Notes under the pieces: generated by a model
Database searches by the model: none
Seen by the model: the letters and a program-made list of their open reading frames with translations, nothing else
Told to the model about the DNA's origin: nothing
Assembly: GCF_050948215.1 (NCBI RefSeq)
Contig: NC_135156.1
Coordinates: 13,949,257-14,013,256 of the forward strand
From: Halictus rubicundus
Taxonomy: Eukaryota; Arthropoda; Insecta; Hymenoptera; Halictidae
Length of the DNA stretch: 64,000 nucleotides
Direction of reading: 5' to 3'
Shown here: positions 59,401 to 64,000 of the stretch, in pieces
How positions within the stretch are numbered: position 1 is the first letter of the stretch
Layout of the letters: every line of letters starts with the position of its first letter
Position numbers and translations under genes: made by a program

Positions 59401-59954
59401 AAATCAAGGTACCAAGGGGATCGAAGATCGTCCACCGGCATCAGCCAATCAGGAGCACATCGAACCCTTGTCAAATCGCTCGGATGTAACATGGCTGTGA
59501 TCAGCGTCGTTCGTAAACAGTGATTTGTTTATAAGGACCAGTGTAGGACGACGGTCGTTCAAAGAAATAAAGTATAGCATCTGAACTGGATGTTGCCGAT
59601 CCGGTTCCCAGGAGCCTGCGAAGGGTAGCAATGATCCCATTGGAGGGATGACCTGTTACGCGGTGGTGCGCAAAAAATATTGCTGATCCTGGCTGCGTTC
59701 GGGGGGATCCTGCGCCGTGCATGACCGGCGGCGGAAAGAAATTCGTCGGTAAGTGTTGCGGTTACTATTGATTATGTTATGCTTGTCGATGATACCGTTC
59801 GGTGGGTACGCGTTACTCACGCTTCGACGATGATCACCGAATAGGCGGCGTTTTCATGCGAACGGGAGCTGTCGCGCGTCCGAAGGGGTTGGCTGGTAGA
59901 ACTCGAGGAGAAGGGAATTAAGGTCGGAACCGACACACGTGAATCCCTGACGAC
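59401..59954 (+). other. Probable 5' region of the Oli gene
   Basis: Contains ATG at 59721 followed 28 nt later by a consensus donor (gtcg|gtaagt, 59748/59749), which could end a first exon. All three frames after the nearby acceptor-like aatag at 59843 hit stops before 59955, so this stretch is more likely 5' UTR and intron. Confidence 0.3.
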
Positions 59955-60096
59955 ATGAGGTCGTATGACGGCGAGAGCAGCTCGACCGAGGACGACGACA
60001 GGAGGGAGGGTCTTCCCGAGGCGCATTTGCAGCAAGGATCCTGGCAGAGATCGGCTTCTCATCCCACATGGGCTTGGGAGCACCGTAGCACTGTGG
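59955..60096 (+). CDS. Oli: Candidate 5' coding exon of the Oli gene
   Basis: An ATG with a purine at -3 opens a frame reading MRSYDGESSSTEDDD, then a Gln/Trp/Ser-rich stretch to WAWEHRST. The acidic, non-repetitive composition looks coding and differs from surrounding noise. Possible donors are act|gtgggt (after 60092, phase 0, fitting an acceptor at 60819) or gtgg|gtatca (after 60096, phase 1, fitting an acceptor at 60844). Both donors are weak. If real, it adds about 46 residues to the N-terminus. Confidence 0.4.
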
Positions 60097-60160
60097 GTAT
60101 CAATATTTTTATTAATACTTTCAACTAAACTGTCCCCTCCGAGGCACCCCTAAACATTAC

Positions 60161-60468
60161 TAGACTATAATTCAAAACAATTCTTGCATTCCCGAATGTC
60201 CTTGCATTTAATGAAACAAAATGTAACGAAAATATTTTATGTTACAAAATGAATAGTATGTAACGACAATACTCCAGATTAGATGAAACGTAATTTTGAA
60301 GTCATAATTAGAGTACGGATTTTATAACATCGGAAGTTAATTTAACGTTATCGATATATTATTTGAAACCTATTTGAATGATTGAGAGAACAAATGAATT
60401 CCTATGTAACTCTTTTTCGTTGTAATTGATATAGACAATTTTTATTTTGCATACAGATCCGCAGTCTA
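60161..60468. mobile_element. Probable hAT-like MITE in the Oli 5' intron
   Basis: The right end gatccgcagtcta (ending 60468) is typical of the family and is followed by GTCATAAC. A left end tagactataattc at 60161, preceded by AACATTAC, is a partial match (5 of 8 flank bases agree). Confidence 0.45.
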
Positions 60469-60798
60469 GTCATAACAGCTTCGAGTGTAAAGGGTTAATA
60501 AGTCCTATATACGTATTGTTTGTTATTTGTGTAGGAGGCAAGCGCCAACGGGCAGGAGAATCCGCGAACGAATTGGAAAGAAACGCGGAAAAAGTAAACT
60601 GACAATAACAACAGCTGACAGACGTTCGCGGGCTCTCCCGAGTACGTTGACCCCGCGAGAATGAGCGTGTGCGTGCGTGCGTGAGCGACAATAATATTTT
60701 GATCGCGGTACGCTCGAGAAAGCGTCAGCGCCTGCGGGACTATAGGGCGTCTCTTTAACAAAGGATCAATTTAAAACATTTTCATCCTACATTTGTTA

Positions 60799-62249
60799 AT
60801 GAAATGTCGACCTTTGCAGCATCCGCTGCCGCCGCAATCCACAGCGTCGCTAGAGTCCATGTACTCGGTGCCAGGAGCGTCTCATCCAAGTGTTTCCGCC
60901 CCTCCAGCTGGCTACTCGTCGGAACACCCTCAAAGTGCACCTGGAAGGAGGACTCCCCTGGGCGCCGTCGGCCTCGGCGGCTTCTATTTTCAGCAGCAAC
61001 CGCAACCACATGCTTCTTCGAGCGCTCTGTCTGATGAAAACAGGCCTGACCACGAGAGGTACTCGATCCTCTAACGAGACCCCATTTCAACAATTGCCTT
61101 TCGCAATTACTGGCTACAATGCTACAATATTACCGGCTAACTTTTCAAACACCACTTCTCGCAGACCCGGCGCGTCCAGATTAAACTGCCCGCCGAAATC
61201 GAAGACCACCAGGCAGGGGAAAAGCATGCGTTTGAATATTAACGCGAGGGAGCGCAAGAGGATGCACGATCTGAACGATGCGCTTGATGAGCTGCGGTCT
61301 GTTATCCCGTACGCTCATAGTCCGTCCGTGAGAAAGCTGTCGAAGATTGCCACCCTCCTCCTGGCGAAGAACTACATCCTCATGCAAGGTAAAATCAGCA
61401 AACTGTTTGAAACGTCAACGTTTTATCGTCGTTCCTTGGGTAGCCTAATCCCAACAGTCGTAGCGCACCATTGCGGTCTGTTGGTCAAAAGAAGGGACTC
61501 TAAACTCATCGATACTCACAATAGCTGTTCGCCCCACCCCAGTTTCACAATTTATGGTTGCCAGGAGTGGGGTGAACAACCGTTATGGCGCGCTTTAGGG
61601 TCTTTTCTTCTGAAAAACAGAATGAGCTGGCAGAAAATAATCCGATGATGATTGTTGCAAGAATTATTTAGGCGTTCATTGAAAACGACAAATAACATTG
61701 CACATATTTCAGAGAGACGTACAATTATTGTTAGTTTTCATCCATCTCTCGTTCTGCACTTCAATTTAACCAATTGTATTTGTAAAACAACACATTCTGC
61801 GGTATCTAAGACCTAAATATGGGCGAATTTTGCCCGAGAAGCGAAATATCAGAATGATCCCCAATTATACTGAGGGTTTCATGTGTTTGTGGCAAAAATG
61901 AGTGGGTGCAATTTAAAGCAGTGGACAGGTTAAAAGAATTTCTGATTATGAATGTATCAGGTTCAGCTTAGTAAGATTATTAAATGGCCGATTTTAGATT
62001 TTTTTCGTTTACTCTGCAGGTAACGCACTGGAGGAGCTGAGGAGAGTGATAGCAGTGTTGCAATCGCCGCACGCTCACACAACCGCTCTGCCGCCCACAC
62101 CTGTCTCCTACGACCTCTTGCATGGTTTCCCGGGCAAGCTGTTCCAAGGTGTGCAGGACATGCCGGGACTTCCATCGAGCGATCCTCAAAGCGTCACAGC
62201 CGGCGGACCTCCGACCGACGGGGCTGTGACCAGCGGAGAATCAAACTAG
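60799..62249 (+). CDS. Oli: Olig-class bHLH transcription factor, Oli / BHLHE22-23 orthologue
   Basis: Nuclear E-box-binding repressor-type factor of neural development; Drosophila Oli acts in motor neurons and BHLHE22/23 in brain, spinal cord and retina (family knowledge). Exons: up to 61058, 61165-61388, 62020-62249, joined in phase. The bHLH domain starts at about 61227 with RLNINARERKRMHDLNDALD, which has the E-box-contacting Glu and basic Args, followed by SVIPYAHSPSVRKLSK and LLLAKNYILMQ. Helix 2 is split by the 631-nt intron and finishes with NALEELRRVIAVL. The exon before the bHLH encodes a Ser/Pro/Gln-rich segment (SLESMYSVPG, FYFQQQPQPH); the short C-terminus ends VTSGESN. From the ATG at 60799 the protein is 237 residues, close to what I recall for fly Oli. 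However, cctttgcag at 60811-60819 may be an acceptor, with the true start in an upstream exon. Confidence 0.93.
60820..61058 (+). CDS. Oli: Oli exon: Ser/Pro/Gln-rich N-terminal region
   Basis: Open in one frame and ending at donor gag|ag|gtactc (after 61058), phase 2. The start is uncertain: ATG at 60799, acceptor at 60819, or acceptor ccacag at 60844. The two other frames here are also open but do not splice into the bHLH exon. Confidence 0.75.
61165..61388 (+). CDS. Oli: Oli exon: basic region, helix 1, loop, most of helix 2
   Basis: Acceptor acttctcgcag at 61164 and donor gtaaaa at 61389. The 106-nt intron before it completes an Arg codon. The bHLH core here is nearly identical to vertebrate BHLHE22, with Lys for Arg in ARERKR. 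Confidence 0.96.
62020..62249 (+). CDS. Oli: Oli terminal exon
   Basis: Acceptor actctgcag at 62019. It completes Gly and reads NALEELRRVIAVLQSPH, then a Pro/Gly-rich tail, with stop TAG at 62247-62249. Confidence 0.94.
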
Positions 62250-63104
62250 GGATTCGGGCCTTCCTTTTCTTCGTATAGTTGTAAGGGATGAGCTAGATGG
62301 AACGTAATGGATGCTCAAGACCACTTCCTCCCATTATGTCTGCCTATTTTAGCGGAGAGAGAGACTAGATTCCTGTCCATAGAAAAGGCCTCGTTCCATC
62401 TAGAACGAACGATCTTTCGAGTAATCAAAACTATTTGTATAACGAGAACAGTTTTGTCTTTTTGTACACTCTAACGTCGAAGACATGTAGCAGGGACGGT
62501 GACCTTGAGCGGCCAGTTTTCGTGCTGACTATAGCGTCAAGAGTATCCAAAGATTTCATACTATAACACTGTAATAGAGTAACGAGAAATGGTAGAATTG
62601 TTTCGAGAGTGTTCGGGCACAGCGGAGAACGTTCGATCCTCCGTGTTCCGACGATCGAGTTTAAGGATCTAGTCTAGAATGTTAGCTCGTAAGATTCCTG
62701 ACGCGGGACTTGAAAGTATTAGAGGGGAATTATTTCGACGTCGGCGTCCCCGGGCGCCGTTCGTTCCGAGTTCGATAAACATGAAGTCAATACTAGATAC
62801 TAAGGCAAAAATTTTCGATGAAAGTACTAGCGGTTAAGTAAACAATTAGCGGCCAAGAAAGTAACGAACGGTCTACCATTACTAGCACAGCAATAAGCGA
62901 CAGCATCTTTCTATCTCTGGTAAAACGGGACGTGACTCCTACTGAAATCCACCGAGTGATCGAGTTTCATACGATTGTTTCCCTTTTTACCAAACAAACG
63001 CCAACTGCCAGAGAGGGAAATGATGCGAAAAGGATTAGGAATACATGTTCCAAATCCCGTCCGAGCAACGCGATAGTAAATATAGCATGTGATATATGTC
63101 GAGA

Positions 63105-63195
63105 TATTACATATATATATATATATATGATATATTCTAATCATACAGATCTTAAATATTCATATACATAATATATATATAGATATATATATATA
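63105..63195. repeat. AT-rich dinucleotide repeat region
   Basis: Two interrupted TA runs (63108-63128 and 63168-63196) within the Oli 3' region. Confidence 0.85.
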
Positions 63196-63581
63196 TTTAA
63201 TAATTCGAATTGAGCTATCGATTGTATAACTTATTTATATACTTAATACGTTTATTAAGAGTTTACTACGACGTGCCGAGGATTTAATCGTTTCCTTTGA
63301 TCGCGAGGATCTATCGAGTATAGAAAAAAAAAGAAGGAGTGTCGGTATAATTTATTGATCTTTGACTCTAGGATCGTGAGTCCTTCGACAGGGCCCGACA
63401 CGAGTAATGAGAAATTACGTAACGAAAGCCGTTGAATGGCAAGCAATAATTACTACCATTATTTGTATGGGGATTTCTAATGACGACGCACGGATAACAA
63501 TAAACGCGTGCGGATATTACTAACGAAGAGAACAGACGAACATGTTTGTTGTAGAGTGTAGACATCACTGTTTAGTGCTCG

Positions 63582-63587
63582 AATAAA
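63582..63587 (+). terminator. Candidate polyadenylation signal AATAAA
   Basis: The last AATAAA downstream of Oli before a new hAT-like MITE. An alternative lies at 63499-63504. Neither is proven. Confidence 0.3.
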
Positions 63588-63909
63588 ATCTATTTAAGAA
63601 GGTTACTGATCAAGCGAGCGCTCTGGAAGAATAATTACACACCACAAGCAAAAGTGTTATGTCATAATTCAATCAATTGTTCAATGAAAGACGAAGAGAC
63701 TCGAGAAACATCGAAGAATTCTTTCAAAGCCTTCGTTCTATACAAGCTTCATTTCTTAAAAGCATTAACACGTTCATTGTCCCATGCGTCACATGTGATT
63801 CAGTCACGGTCACTACTGAATAACGTTTATTTAAAACACACGAAAAATTAAGCTGATGTAATGGAAACGTGTTAGCCGATGAAAACAGGTAGAATAGAAA
63901 AATGATAAC

Positions 63910-64000
63910 TAGACTGCGATCTTTATGCAAAATAACAATTGTCTTCATCAATTACAAAAAATAGAAACCAAAAAAAAATTCTTTCTCTCTTCATCAATTT
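63910..64000. mobile_element. hAT-like MITE running off the window end
   Basis: TAGACTGCGATCTTTATGCA follows ATGATAAC (63902-63909). The first 60 bases match the reverse complement of the right end of the copy at 9242. The other end is outside the window. Confidence 0.6.

Larger units (their letters stand above)
62250..63600 (+). other. Probable Oli 3' UTR
   Basis: Unique, moderately AT-rich sequence without long frames, ending near AATAAA motifs at 63499-63504 and 63582-63587. It includes an AT dinucleotide region (63105-63195). I saw no canonical miR-124 seed match (GTGCCTT) in it by eye. Confidence 0.4.

Overview
The window is nuclear DNA from an insect, most likely a hymenopteran (bee, ant or wasp). 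The genes have short spliced introns with GT..AG borders. AT-rich DNA alternates with CpG-rich islands, the DNA carries many GA/CT microsatellites and short DNA-transposon remnants, and the encoded proteins are clearly metazoan. I see no bacterial-style operons and no CRISPR array.

Region 1 (1-12820, + strand) is the 3' part of an axonemal inner-arm dynein heavy chain gene, DNAH7/Dhc36C-like. I can place 19 coding exons, joined in phase, that encode the last 1836 residues: end of AAA3, AAA4, the microtubule-binding stalk, AAA5, AAA6 and the C-terminal domain, with stop codon at 12818. The introns hold TTAA-flanked piggyBac-like MITEs, one hAT-like MITE, a minisatellite of hairpin-forming units, and two in-frame micro-exons of 18 and 27 nt.

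Region 2 (12821 to about 59900) is a 47-kb stretch in which I find no convincing protein-coding gene. Its one recognised gene is the neural microRNA mir-124, on the - strand at about 22743-22825. The rest holds tandem duplications, MITEs and microsatellites. It also holds at least five GC-rich islands in which a perfect RFX X-box palindrome lies where the + strand changes from purine-rich to pyrimidine-rich.

Region 3 (about 59955-63600, + strand) is an Olig-class bHLH transcription factor gene, the orthologue of Drosophila Oli and vertebrate BHLHE22/BHLHE23. It has a complete bHLH domain split by one intron and a long AT-rich 3' region.

The arrangement dynein heavy chain - mir-124 - Oli is notable. 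From memory, Drosophila Dhc36C, mir-124 and Oli map to the same small region of 2L (36C-36D), and human MIR124-2/MIR124-3 lie beside BHLHE22/BHLHE23. The window therefore looks like an ancient neural regulatory block: a microRNA and a transcription factor gene share a regulatory desert, with a ciliary dynein gene as neighbour.
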